DNA of 64,000 bases, taken from contig CAJNDS010000812.1 of NCBI GenBank assembly GCA_905221605.1, positions 1-64,000 on the forward strand, read 5' to 3'. Source of the DNA: Symbiodinium natans (taxonomy: Eukaryota; Sar; Dinophyceae; Suessiales; Symbiodiniaceae). The translations under genes and the position numbers were made by a program. This document shows positions 53,974 through 63,659 of this stretch, in pieces (the stretch's first letter is position 1; every line of letters begins with the position of its first letter). Below the pieces are notes generated by a model, which ran no database searches, was not told the DNA's origin, and saw nothing but the letters and a program-made list of their open reading frames with translations.

Positions 53974-55191
53974 GGTTTAGTGTTGTAGGGTTTAGGGGCT
54001 TCGGGGCTAGGGCTTAGGGCTCAGGAGTTTGGGGGGTTTTGGGGGTGTGGGTTTTCGAATAATCTGGGGGTTGTTTTGGGGTTTGCTGTGGGGGGGTGGT
54101 GTCGAGGGATCTTCGGATGCCAGATTTGAGGCAACCAGCCACCCCCCCCCCTCGACTCTAAACCCACCACGAACCACAGGAGTATACCCGCTACCCAACC
54201 CGAGATCCAAAAGCCTGAACCAGTAGTGGGGGTGGGGGAAGGGGCAAGCGCTTTTGCATCTAAGGGTTTACTGCGACCCCAAACAAAAGCTCGAATCCGA
54301 CACCTAAACCCAAAAAAGGCTTTTGGTTGGAGGCCTTTAGGCCCCCCTTTAGGGCAGGCCAGGTCAGCCATGGCTCAAGTGGGGCTCGGCAGCCTGCAGG
54401 TCGTCCTTCCGGTACAAAAAAAGAAAACATCGACATCTCTGAGGGCTCTTAGGGTTTACGGTTTAGGGCTTAGGGCTTAGGGCCTAGGGCTTAAGGCTTA
54501 AGGCTTAGGGCTTAGGGCTTGGGGCGTAGGGCTTAGGGCTTAGGGTTCGCCAGCGCAACTGGCGCCCCGGTCAATTCAACAGAAATCACTCGCATCCCCC
54601 CCAAGCCCCCCAGGAACCATTCCACAGCTCATGTATCAGCTTATTCTTTTAATGGTGTAAAACTTTGGGGGTCGTCTGCTGGATTCCCAAACTCGATTTG
54701 AAGCCCTTTTTCTTCTGAACCCAGTTGAAACGGCTCTTTCCACACATATGTGCTTTCAAAACGCCCTTCTGAAAAAATGCTGTTTGATTTGAAGCCCTTA
54801 AGATTCCCAAACTCAAATCTCGACTTGAAACCCCTTCCTTCCGGTGTTCCAACCCGATCCTCAAATTCAATTTCCCAAACCCGATATGAACCCCGGAAGC
54901 CCCACCAAACGCACTCCAATCCCTGCCGCACCCCAGATTTTCAAACCCGATCTTCAACACAAGGTCAAGCCCAACCAAAGCACCCCAAACCTCACCAACC
55001 CCAGATTCCCAAACCCGCTTTGAACCCCGGGCCCCCTCAGAACAAGGTCCAGCCCAACCAAACCAAACCTGCCTCAAAAACCCCAGATTCCCAAACCCCA
55101 ACTTGAAATCCGGCCCCTTTTTAAAACAATATCAGACCCAGCCAAACTCACCTCATTTCCCACCCAACTTCAGACTCCCAAACCCGAATTG

Positions 55192-55258
<67 letters not shown>

Positions 55259-58200
55259 CTCTCCCTCTCTATCTTTACCACCAAAAGATCATCATATTGA
55301 TTCCGGAAAAATTTGGCAATGTACTCCTGAGCTCCGGAAGGCTCCGAGCTGCCCCGGCTGATGCTCATGATGCGCATGCCTTGGGGTGGCAAGGTTTCCG
55401 GAACACGCGAAACTCACCATGCCAAGGTGCATTTTTGCTCCGACCTGGGGCATCACATGGCACAAGTGGGGCAAGGTCGGGGAGAGGTGGATAGAACGCA
55501 CCTTTGCTTGCCTGGTCGTGCCTTTTCTTCGGGCGCGACCAGCGACCCGACACTGGATTCTCCGCGCTCCCCAGCAGCGGTTCCTGATCGAGGCAATTGC
55601 TACCAGTGGTACCAGAAGCTCAGTGAAAAAAGGCTCTGCAGGCGCTGCAGTGGCCCTGCACATGTCCTCCTCCTCCTCCTCCCCTCCTCCTCCTCCTCCT
55701 TCTTCCTCCTCACGCCTCTCCTCCTCTCTCCTCCTCCTCTCCTCCTCCTCTCCTCCTCCTCTCCTCCTCCTCTCCTCCTCTCGATCTGGGCCTCGTTATT
55801 TCTTGACCCCCCCTACTACTGCCCCTGCCCCCTCGCCTAAACTTCTCTCCTCCTCCTCCCCTCCCGCTCCCCTCACCTCTCACACCTCTCACACCTCACA
55901 CCTTGCACATCTCTCTTCTCTCACCTCTCTCACCTCTCTCACCTCTCTCACCTCTCTCACCTCTCTCACCTCTCTCACCTCTCTCACCTCTCTCACCTCT
56001 CTCACCTCTCTCACCTCTCTCACCTCACCTCTCTCACCTCTCTCACCTCTCTCACCTCTCTCACCTCTCTCAGAGGTCACCTCTCTCACCTCTCTCACCT
56101 CTCTCACCTCTCTCACCTCTCTCACCTCTCTCACCTCTCTCACCTCTCTCACCTCTCTCACCTCTCTCACCTCTCTCACCTCTCTCGCCTCTGACCTTTG
56201 AATTTTAAAGACTTCTAAGCGGCCGAAGGAATGCCCCACCATCCTTGTCATGTCCCTACACCGTGTACGCCTGCAGAGTCCCTCTGTCCTCCTTTTAGAA
56301 GGAAACTTGTCCCGTCCACAAAGAGCGCCTGTCCATGCGACTCTCCAGGCGTGCAACGGCTGCATCCAGGGCCTGGCACCTTGTTGGCTAAATGGTCCCG
56401 TGTTTACTGTACACTGCAGAAGACTCAAGCGAAGATGGACCCTTGTTTTGCACAAACTTCCCAACAGGCTCATGCTGAGCAGGCATTCTCACCTCTCTCA
56501 CCTCTCTCACAGGTCGTGTCACGCCCTTGACCCGTCACACCGGCCAAGAATAGTTCGACTATCACCGACGTTGCCCACACGCAGGTGATAACTGCCTGGG
56601 TATTCTGTTTCCCAGCTCTGAGCATATCGCCTGAAGAAATCTACACTCACAGGCATGCGTGTTCTTCGGTCCAAACGAGAGCTTGTTGCGGTTTGCGACG
56701 CTAAAACCTGTTTGATGGAGACACACTATGGATCATGATTTTCTAGGGAATATTGAATTAACCCATCTTTCGAATTGAGCTTCATTCGTAATAATTCCGT
56801 GGATATAGATTATCTGATCTTCAAAAAAGGAAAACTGAACCGATCTCTTTCTTATAAGGACGAGTATATTTTATTTGGCAGAATAGAAACGAAGATTCAT
56901 AATCTTCGCAAGAAAGATCTATCTATCCGATTGGAGTTCAGTCGATATGGCTTTAACTGCAACAAAGTATCATGATCTTCGCAACTAACACTGAATCTAT
57001 ATGTTTTGAATTCGTTTTCACTTTTTACTTGATCTACATCAATAATTATGATCTTCATAGGCGAAACTGAAGTCTTATATCTCTCAACTTGATCTCCATT
57101 CGTTATGGCAAAACGCATGTAAAGAAGATTGATCTTCGCAAAGAAAACTGATTCGATTCCTCTCTCCTTTCCTCTTGCCCTCCATCTTGCATATTGACCT
57201 TCAAATTTAGTTGATAAAGATATATTAAGAATCATGATTTCTCAGGGATATTGAATTAATCCCTCTCTCGATTTGGTCTTCATGTTTCCTGTACTAGTTC
57301 TTACGAGGATGAATATTTCTAATTGACAGAATATAAATAAAGAATCATGGTCTTCGCAGGAAAAAGAACTTATCTCTCGGGCTGGGTGTCTCCTTCCGAT
57401 TGACTGAATATATAGAAAGTCATGATCTTTGCAGATATACTCGCTTTATTTAAAAAAAAAAACATATAGGGAATTTTGATCTTCGCAAATAAAGATGATT
57501 CGATTTCTCTCTCCCTCTCACTTTTCGCCCATCTTTCAATATTGATCTTCTCATGCATTTGATGGAGATATACTATACCCAAAACCCACAAGGTCAAGCC
57601 CAAACCCCGAACCCCAGATACCAAAACCCGATTTGAGCCCGGCCCCTTCAAAACAAGGTCAAGCCTAACCACGACCACCCCAAACCCCACCCAACCCCAG
57701 ATTCCCAACCCGACTTGAACCCATTCAAAATAACCTAACCAAGCCCCCTCGGCCCCCAACCCCACCCCCAGCCTTAGATTCCAAACCCGATCTGAACCCC
57801 CCGAGCCCTTCAAACCCAAATACCAACCCCAAGACCACAGCCCATTCCAAACAGATTTGCTTCCAAATGTTTTGAGTTTCGCCGCTTCTTCCAAGGCTTG
57901 ATTGGTGACCAAGCTTGATCTCTTGACAAGTTACTGTTTGGAGCTTGAACTCAAACATGTTTGGGTTCAATCACCGGCTGAAGTAAGTTTAGACAGACCG
58001 ACAGACTAAAATTTATAGGGTTTGCGGTTGAGGGTTCAAGGCTTAAGTTTAGGGCTTAGGGCTTAGGGTTTAGGGTGTAGGGTGTAGGGTTTAGGGTTTA
58101 GGGTTTAGGGTTTAGGGTTTAGGGTTTAGGGTTTAGGGTTTAGGGTTTAGGGTTTAGGGTTTAGGGTTTAGGGTTTAGGGTTTAGGGTTTAGGGGTTAGG

Positions 58201-60782
58201 GTTTAGGGTTTAGGGTTTAGGGTTTAGGGTTTAGGGTTTAGGGTTTAGGGTTTAGGGTTTAGGGTTTAGGGTTTAGGGGTTAGTGTTTAGGGTTTAGGGT
58301 TTAGGGTTTAGGGTTTAGGGTTTAGGGTTTAGGGTTTAGGGTTTAGGGTTTAGGGTTTAGGGTTTAGGGTTTAGGGTTTAGGGTTTAGGGTTTAGGGTTT
58401 AGGGTTTAGGGTTTTAGGGTTTAGGGTTTAGGGTTTAGGGTTCAGCAGCTCTGGGTCGAGCAATCTCTAGTAGAGCCGCTGTCTGGACTCTAGAAAAAAA
58501 CCCACCCACCCAGAGAATCCCAAAACATTAAGAAATATAAAGTTCACATTTTTCCTCAGCAAGCCCTGTCCTCCACCCTCATTTATTCATTCTGCTCGTG
58601 TTTTTTGTCATTCTGCTTGGTTTCCATTCTGCTCGTATGCGTTTCTTTCTGCTCGTATTCATTCTGCTCGTATTCGTTCTTTTTCTGATCTTCTCGTCTC
58701 GTGTTCGTTCTCGTTCTGCTCGTATTCATTCTGCTCGTATTCGTTCTCTCTCTGCTCGATTTCAGTCCGCTCGTTTTCGTTGTTTTTCTTCTCGTATTCA
58801 TTCTGTTCGTATTCGTTCTCTCTCTCTGCTCGATTTCAGTCTGCTCGTCTTCGTTCTCTCTCTGCTCGTAATCATTCTGCTCTTATTCGTTCTCTTTCTG
58901 CTCATATTCATTTTGCTCGTGTTCGTTCTCTTTCTGCTCGTATTTGTGCTTTTGCTGCTCGTATTCGTTCTCTCTCTACTCCATTTCAGTCCGCTCGTTT
59001 TCGCTGTCTTTCTGCTCGTACTGAGTTTGCTCGTACTCGTTCTCTTCTGCTCGTATTCATTCTGCTCGTATTCGTTCTCTCTCTGCTCGATGTCAATCTG
59101 CTCGTATTCGTTCTCTTTCTGCTCATATTCATTTTGCTCGTGTTCGTTCTCTTTCTGCTCGTGTTCGTGCTCTTTCTGCGCGTGTTCGTTCTCTCTCTCT
59201 GCTCGATTTCAGTCCGCTCGTTTTCGCTGTCTTTCTGCTCGTACTGAGTCTGCTCGTACTCGTTCTCTTCCTGCTCGTATTCATTCTGCTCGTATTCGTT
59301 CTCTCTCTGCTCGATGTCAGTCTACTCGTATTCGTTCTCTCTCTCTGCTCATATTCACTTTGCTCGTGTTCGTTTTCCCCGGTGACCCTGCCTATTTTTG
59401 GCCGTCTTGTTGATTGTGTTTGGCACACTTTAAGCTGCCTGGCTTCCACATGTTTGCTTTCCAATTAGTGCCCCGGTGACCTCGCCTCATGTTGGCTCCT
59501 GCTCGTAGGGTTTGATGAGAGGCCTAGAGGTTTTTCGTATGTCCCCTCTCTTCGTGCTCGTAGGGTTTGTCGTATGTCCCTCCCTTCATGCTCGTAGGGT
59601 TTGATGAGAGGTCTACAGGTTTGTCGCACGTCCCCTCCCTTCGTGCTCTTAGATTTTGTCGTATGTCGCCTCTCTTCGTGCTCGTCGGCTTTGTCGTGTG
59701 TCCCTCTTCGTCTTCTTGCAAAGAATCCCAAGAATTAAGAAACGGAGATTGTATTTTCAGAGGTTTGCCGTATGTCCCCTCCCTTCGTGCTCGTAGGGTT
59801 TGTCGTATGTCCCCTCCCTTCGTGCTCGTAGGGTTTGATGAGAGGTCTACATGTTTGTCGTACGTCCCCTCCCTTGGTGTTCTTAGGGTTTGTCGTATGT
59901 CCCCTCCCTTCGTGCTCGTCGGCTTTGTCGTATGTCCCTTTCCTTCTGCTTGCAGAGAATCCTAAAACATTGAGAAATGTACGGGTTTATTTCGAGGTTT
60001 GTCGTATGTCCCCTCCCTTCGTGCTCGTAGGGTTTGACGAGAGGTCTACAGGTTTGTCGTACGCCCTCTCCCTTCGTGCTCTTAGGGTTTGTCGTATGCC
60101 TCCCTTCGTGCTCGTAGGGCTTGTCGTATGTCCACTCCCTTCGTGCTCGTATGGTTTGATGAAAGGTCTACAGATTCGTCGCATGTCCCTTCCCTTCGCG
60201 CTCTTAGGGTTTGTCGTATGTCCCCTCCCTTCGTGCTCGTCGGTTTTGTCGCATGCCTCTTGTCTTCGCGCTTGCTTTCCCCAGACCGAAGGTAGAACCA
60301 AAAGTGTTGGTCCGGATTGACAAAAAATGTTTTGTTTTCCCCCCACCCCACCCTCTAACCATTCCAGTTCGAGCCAATCCCCAACCCACCCTAGAACCAA
60401 CTACCCGTATTCGTTCTCTCTCTTGCTTGCGAAGCCCTCATCCAGGTTTCCAACCCCAGAATGGGGGTCCGGAAGTTGCTTTTCCCCACCCCACCCTCGG
60501 ACCACCCAAGATGAGAAACACTAAGAAGGGGCCGCCACATTCCCGGCCCCGCAAAGCCTTCGTCTGGATCTGGCTCAGACCCAGGTTTTCAAGCCCAGAA
60601 TGGGGGTCTGGGCCAGAAGAGGGAAGGGGGCATGGGGGTGGGGGGGGGGTAGGGGGGCAGGGGGTGGGGGTGGTGGGGGGGGGGTTGGGGGGGGGGTGGG
60701 GGGGGGGGGGCGGTGGGGGGGGGTGGGGGGGGTGGGGGGGGGGGGGGGGGGGGGGGGGGTGGGGGGGGGGGTGGGGGGGGGG

Positions 60783-60813
<31 letters not shown>

Positions 60814-62943
60814 GGGGGGGGGGTTGGGTGGGGGGTGGGGGGGGGGGGGGGGGGGGGGGGTTTGGGGTGGGGGGTGGGGGGGGGTGGGGTGGGGGGGGGT
60901 GGGGGGGGGGGTGGGGGGGGGGTGGGGGGGGGGTGGGGGGGGGGGTGGGGGGGGTGGGGGGGGGGTGGGGCAAAAAAAAGGCAAAAAAGCCGTGGCCATT
61001 GGCAAAAAAGCCGTGGCCATTGGCAAAAAAGCCGTGGCCATTGGCAAAAAAGCCGTGGCCATTGGCAAATGCCACTTGCCAATGGCCACGGCTTTTTTGC
61101 CAATGGCCACGTTCCCCATTAAGGTTGGGGCCCAACCTTAATGGGGAACGTGGCCATTGGCAAAAAAGCCGTGGCCATTGGCAAAAAGCCCGAAAAGTTG
61201 CCAATGGCCACGGCTTTTTTGCCAATGGCCACGTTCCCCATTAAGGTTGGGGGGCATTTTGTGCGAATTGGGTTTGAAAAACCCATTTTGGCGACCAACC
61301 TTAATGACATTGGTGGCCATTGGCAAAAAAGCCGTGGCCATTGGCAACTTTCCCGTGGCCATTGGCGAATTTGCCAATGGCCACGGCTTTTTTGCCAATG
61401 GCCACGGCTTTTTTGCCAATGGCCACGGCTTTTTTGCCAATGGCCACGGTTTTTTTGCCAATGGCCACGTTTTTTTGCCAATGGCCACGTTATTAAGGTT
61501 TAAATTATTATATGATAGAGAGAGTTTAGGGTTTAGGGTTTAGGGTTTTTAGGGTTAGGGTTTTAGGGTTTAGGGTTTAGGGTTTAGGGTTTAGGGTTTA
61601 GGGTTTTAGGGTTTAGGGTTTAGGGTTTAGGGTTTAGGGTTAGGGTTTAGGGTTTAGGGTTTAGGGTTTTAGGGTTTAGGGTTTAGGGTTTAGGGTTTAG
61701 GGTTTAGGGGGTTTAGGGTTTAGGGTTTAGGGTTTAGGGTTTAGGGTTTAGGGTTTAGGGTTTAGGGTTTAGGGTTTAGGGTTTAGGGTTTAGGGTTTAG
61801 GGCTTGCTGTGATAGGGCGTAGATGCTGTGAAGGTTAGGTTTTGGAATAAGCTCGAAAGCGTCGTGAGGTGCGAAGAGCAGCTTTGGCCCGATTGTGGAA
61901 GGCCATCTAACACTTTTCTCCCACCCCACGCCGTCCAAGGCGGCAAATCCACCCAAACCTATTCCTTTTAGGGTTTAGGCCTAAACTCAAGCCAACTGCT
62001 TTCTTTACATAAAACTTCTTCATTCCGTCACGGCTTTTCACAAAAAACAAGCCTCCACAGAGGGAGAAGGACCACGGGCCCAGGCCAGGGTCAGTCTGGG
62101 CACCAGGGGCCCGGCAGAGGGGCCCAGAGCGGCCCAGTTAAGGAGGCGCAGAGGAAAAAGCACAGCGTCAGGGGGCTCAGAGAGGCTAGGCAGGGGCCCA
62201 ATTCCAGGGTCTGCATGCAGAAACCAACGGGGCCCAGAATGGCCCAAAGCCAGAGCCCCACCAACGTTCAGGGGGCTCAGGGCAGGACAGAGGGAGGGGG
62301 CCGGGCAGGGGCCCAAAAGCCCGGGCGCCGGGGGCCCAATGGGGGGCCCAAGGGGGTCAGGGGGGGCCAGGGGTGGCCAGGGGGTTTTCAGGGGGGTCAG
62401 GGGGCCCAGAGCCCCTGCGTTTAGGGTGTTTACCTTATTAAGGGGACCAGTACTGGTCCCCGGGAGAACCTGCTCCAGTACCGGGCCCATCGTGGGTGCT
62501 ACCGACCTCCTGGCTGCAGGAGGCGGGCAAGCGACCTGGGTCGACCTTCGCCATAGAGGTCGAAGGGCTTAAGCGCCGCCCCCCCTCTGTAGGGGGGCGG
62601 CCTAGGCCCTGAGTTTAGGGTTTAGGGTTTTAGGGTTTAGGGTTTAGGGTTTAGGGTTTAGGGTTTAGGGTTTAGGGTTTAGGGTTTAGGGTTTAGGGTT
62701 TAGGGTTTAGGGTTTAGGGTTTAGGGCGATGGCCCAGTTCGGAGCCTGGTAGACAGTTCCTCGGTGGTCCAGGAGCAGCACGTCGATGCTTCCCAGCCTT
62801 GCGCTCTTTTGTTGCTATGGGCTTAGGGGTTTTAGGGTTTGGGTTTAAGGGTTAAGGGTTGAGGGTTTAGGGTTTAGGGTTTAGGGTCTAGGGTCTAGGG
62901 TTTAGGGTTTAGCGTTTAGCGTTTAGCGTTTAGGGTTTAGGGT

Positions 62944-63017
<74 letters not shown>

Positions 63018-63655
63018 GGTTTAGGGTTTAGGGTTTAGGGTTTTAGGGTCAGATCCCCCCTCAGCAATAGCGACGTAGGGAATAATGATGGGGCTCAACC
63101 CTACGCCGTCAACCCCAAACCCTAAACCCATCGGAATGAGGCCGGAAAGGACACTACTCTCTTCCTTGATGGGCCTGAACTACCGGTTAACACCCTAAAC
63201 CCTAAAACCCTAAACACTAGACCTGAGACCTTAGACCTCAGATCTTAAACCTTAAACCTTAAACCTTGAACCTTAAACTTAAACCTTAAACCTTAAACCT
63301 TAAGCCTTAAACCTTAAATCTTCAACCTTGAACCTTAAACCTGAAACCTTAAACCCTAAACCCTAAACCCCAAACCCTGAGCCGACTGCACGGTCCGGGC
63401 ATGTCCAGGCGGAGGGTACTTGAGGGGTCGGTCCTGCGCACATGCTCCTAGTGAAGGCCCTGATCCCTCAACCTTGTGGCGCTGTTCTTGGGAGCTCATG
63501 AAATGGAACCCTAAACCCTAAGCCCTAAACCCTCAACCCTCAACCCTAAACCCTAAACCCTAAACCCTAAACCCTAAACCCTCCCCACTTGGACCCCAAC
63601 TGACCACTGGCAAGCCAGTCGCTCGCGACGCCAATGTTCAGCTGGACCTCGGAGC
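47880..63655 (-). CDS. Catechol-O-methyltransferase-like gene in micro-exons, 5' partial
   Basis: Ten minus-strand exons appear in the order of the class I SAM-methyltransferase fold of COMT: VQLNIGVASDWLASG (strand 4 region), IDVLLLDHRGTVYQ (strand 5, catalytic-Asp region), DDLQAAEPHLSH, ARILADN, VLLPGAPLFVGYVV and DWILVC. COMT enzymes move a methyl group from S-adenosylmethionine to catechols with a metal held by residues in the LDH and ADN motifs; both motifs are present. After the domain come VVDWNSFQ, a helical segment and an SAP-like VRELRKAL...SRGVDSTG. Splices a-b, b-c, d-e, e-f, g-h, h-i and i-j keep phase; c-d and f-g are unresolved. Donors are GT, GC and GA. The N-terminal half (SAM-binding GxGxG) lies outside the window. 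No transcript evidence. Confidence 0.65.
48069..48181. mobile_element. Foldback (MITE-like) element
   Basis: About 34-bp inverted ends (CTTACTGGTGCTTAAGGGA and its complement, then AGTGGAAGAGTGAA) around a 45-bp loop. AAGA flanks both sides (48065-48068, 48182-48185), a possible 4-bp duplication. Confidence 0.75.
48405..48580. repeat. CCCTGAA/CCCTCAA/CCCGCAA array
   Basis: Telomere-variant units on the low side of COMT-like exon i. Confidence 0.95.
48589..48632 (-). CDS. COMT-like gene exon i (44 bp), SAP-like start
   Basis: Encodes APSLPMSVRELRKA. GA donor in phase 2 (CCCT|GAAAGG). With exon j this gives VRELRKALSWLKSRGVDSTG, resembling a SAP/MANF-type helix-turn motif. Confidence 0.45.
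49440..49505 (-). CDS. COMT-like gene exon h (66 bp)
   Basis: Encodes AELGPALRAWAARHGLQ. Acceptor GACAG|G; GT donor (CGC|GTGCCA). Confidence 0.5.
49631..49699 (-). CDS. COMT-like gene exon g (69 bp)
   Basis: Encodes AEEICWASSQDVVDWNSFQ. Acceptor CCTCAG|A; GT donor (CAG|GTCAGC). Phase 0 at both ends. Confidence 0.55.
49718..49775. repeat. TTTAGGG array
   Basis: High side of COMT-like exon g. Confidence 0.93.
50286..50324 (-). CDS. COMT-like exon f (about 39 bp)
   Basis: Encodes DWILVCTPKSSPA, giving VAVHEDWILVC with exon e. The 3' end is one of several GC-donor options. Confidence 0.55.
50343..50577. repeat. GGGCTTA/GGGCTTG array
   Basis: Telomere-variant units on the high side of COMT-like exon f. 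Confidence 0.93.
50580..50990. repeat. Degenerate AT-rich repeat (GCAAACTTGAAATTTTG)
   Basis: The block GCCCTGTAAACGCAAAC with TTGAAATTTTG recurs at about 60-100-bp spacing four to five times. Confidence 0.65.
51379..51474. mobile_element. MITE-like element, family C copy 2
   Basis: Imperfect terminal inverted repeats (GGGATGTTCCCC and GGGGGAAACATTCC). Internal similarity to 32515-32586. Confidence 0.55.
51600..52015. repeat. GGGCACTCCAGGGAGACTCTGG minisatellite
   Basis: About 27-30-bp degenerate units, about 15 copies. Confidence 0.93.
52500..52660. repeat. CCCTAAA/CCCTATC array
   Basis: Low side of COMT-like exon e. Confidence 0.9.
52725..52793 (-). CDS. COMT-like exon e (69 bp)
   Basis: Encodes VLLPGAPLFVGYVVGRYDVA and VHE. 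Acceptor AATCAG|G; GC donor (GAG|GCTGTC), phase 0. Confidence 0.65.
52800..52910. repeat. TTTAGGG array
   Basis: High side of COMT-like exon e. Confidence 0.93.
53065..53628. repeat. CCCTAAA/CCGTAAA array with higher-order units
   Basis: AAACCGTAAACCCTGAACCC recurs at roughly 60-80-bp spacing. Confidence 0.93.
53678..53701 (-). CDS. COMT-like exon d (24 bp or longer)
   Basis: Encodes ARILADN, the COMT ADN motif. GC donor (AAT|GCGCGG), phase 0, gives LADNVLLPGAP with exon e. The 5' boundary is uncertain. Confidence 0.55.
53755..53985. repeat. TTTAGGG then GGGTTGA array
   Basis: High side of COMT-like exon d. Confidence 0.95.
54369..54405 (-). CDS. COMT-like exon c (37 bp)
   Basis: Encodes DDLQAAEPHLSH, following VYQ in frame. 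Acceptor GGAAG|G; GC donor assumed (ATG|GCTGAC). Confidence 0.5.
54660..55190. repeat. Degenerate satellite family D (CCAGATTCCCAAACCCGA)
   Basis: About 80-90-bp units: CCAGATTCCCAAACCCGATT, GAACCCCGGCCCC, CAAGGTCAAGCCCAACC. The same family is at 57590-57960. Confidence 0.75.
55195..55275. repeat. (CT)n microsatellite
   Basis: Pure CT run then CTCC variants. Confidence 0.97.
55665..55800. repeat. CTCCTC low-complexity tract
   Basis: Pyrimidine-only triplet-like repeat. Confidence 0.95.
55915..56192. repeat. ACCTCTCTC 9-bp tandem array
   Basis: About 30 copies, interrupted once by a short inverted segment CAGAGGTCACCTCT (56072-56085). Three more copies lie at 56490-56512. HLS and EVR repeat ORFs are artefacts. 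Confidence 0.97.
56740..57560. repeat. Degenerate satellite family B, second locus
   Basis: Blocks ATCATGATCTTCGCAAG, TCGATTTCTCTCTC and GATCTTCATTCG as at 18301-19075; here it runs straight into family D. Confidence 0.75.
57590..57960. repeat. Degenerate satellite family D, second locus
   Basis: CAAGGTCAAGCCCAAAC, CCCCAGATTCCCAACCCGAC units match 54660-55190. Confidence 0.75.
58060..58442. repeat. Long TTTAGGG array
   Basis: About 52 units, mostly perfect; the longest uninterrupted telomere-like array in the window. Confidence 0.98.
58598..59385. repeat. TCTGCTCGTATTCGTTCTCT minisatellite with 223-bp higher-order repeat
   Basis: 12-18-bp units. The block CCGCTCGTTTTCGCTGTC recurs at 58991 and 59214, giving a 223-bp higher-order period. 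Ser/Arg/Leu ORFs are artefacts. Confidence 0.93.
59505..60290. repeat. GTTTGTCGTATGTCCCCTCC minisatellite with higher-order repeat
   Basis: About 36-bp units (GTTTGTCGTATGTCCCCTCC then CTTCGTGCTCGTAG), with a longer unit containing GGTTTGATGAGAGGTCTACA at 59598, 59838, 60027 and 60147. Confidence 0.93.
60634..60968. repeat. G-rich tract (about 335 bp)
   Basis: Nearly only G with spaced T. Glycine and proline ORFs across it are artefacts. Strong G-quadruplex potential. Confidence 0.95.
60969..61499. repeat. GCCGTGGCCATTGGCAAAAAA repeats in direct and inverted arrays
   Basis: A 22-bp unit occurs four times direct (60978-61065), then switches orientation several times. A perfect 109-bp palindrome lies at 61076-61184. 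Confidence 0.95.
61525..61800. repeat. TTTAGGG array
   Basis: About 38 units with occasional TTTTAGGG. Confidence 0.98.
61801..61996. repeat. Dispersed subtelomere-like repeat, copy 2 module 1
   Basis: Homologous to 12212-12406, again starting at the end of a TTTAGGG array. Confidence 0.9.
62440..62620. repeat. Dispersed repeat, copy 2 module 2
   Basis: Palindrome GGACCAGTACTGGTCC (62444-62459) and a longer GC hairpin (62575-62601); homologous to 12607-12726 with an extra 60-bp insertion. Confidence 0.85.
62610..62727. repeat. TTTAGGG array
   Basis: About 16 units on the low side of COMT-like exon b, an exception to the orientation seen elsewhere. Confidence 0.97.
62746..62797 (-). CDS. 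COMT-like exon b (52 bp)
   Basis: Encodes LGSIDVLLLDHRGTVYQ. LLLDH matches the metal-binding strand of COMT. GC donor (CAG|GCTCCG), phase 0. Confidence 0.65.
62830..63050. repeat. TTTAGGG and GGGTTGA arrays
   Basis: Homogenised variant blocks, including GTTTAGC and GGGTTGA. Confidence 0.95.
63190..63380. repeat. CCTTAAA array
   Basis: AAACCTT units replacing the CCCTAAA form. Confidence 0.93.
63504..63584. repeat. CCCTAAA array
   Basis: Low side of COMT-like exon a. Confidence 0.95.
63601..63655 (-). CDS. COMT-like exon a (55 bp)
   Basis: Encodes SEVQLNIGVASDWLASG. Acceptor TCGCAG|G after a pyrimidine-rich tract; GT donor (GGTCA|GTTGGG), phase 2, giving ASGQLGSIDVLLLDH with exon b. Confidence 0.6.
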
Positions 63656-63659
63656 CTGC

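Noticed and set aside
54367-54380. AGCCATGGCTCAAG as a relic of the spliced leader
   Set aside because: It overlaps COMT-like exon c, lacks the TTTT core, and 8 matching bases at the end are weak.
55386-56473. HLS-repeat and EVR-repeat ORFs
   Set aside because: They follow the 9-bp ACCTCTCTC array, whose period keeps any frame open.
58060-58442. A true chromosome end
   Set aside because: Unique and gene-bearing DNA continues on both sides and arrays occur in both polarities, so these are interstitial.
58583-59464. Ser/Arg-rich ORFs resembling SR proteins
   Set aside because: Produced by the CTGCTCGTATTCGTT minisatellite; no conserved domain outside it.
59505-60290. CRISPR-like spaced repeats
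   Set aside because: The repeats are contiguous degenerate minisatellite units without unique spacers, in a eukaryotic context.
60211-61244. Glycine-rich and proline-rich ORFs
   Set aside because: Products of the G-rich tract and the 22-bp repeat.
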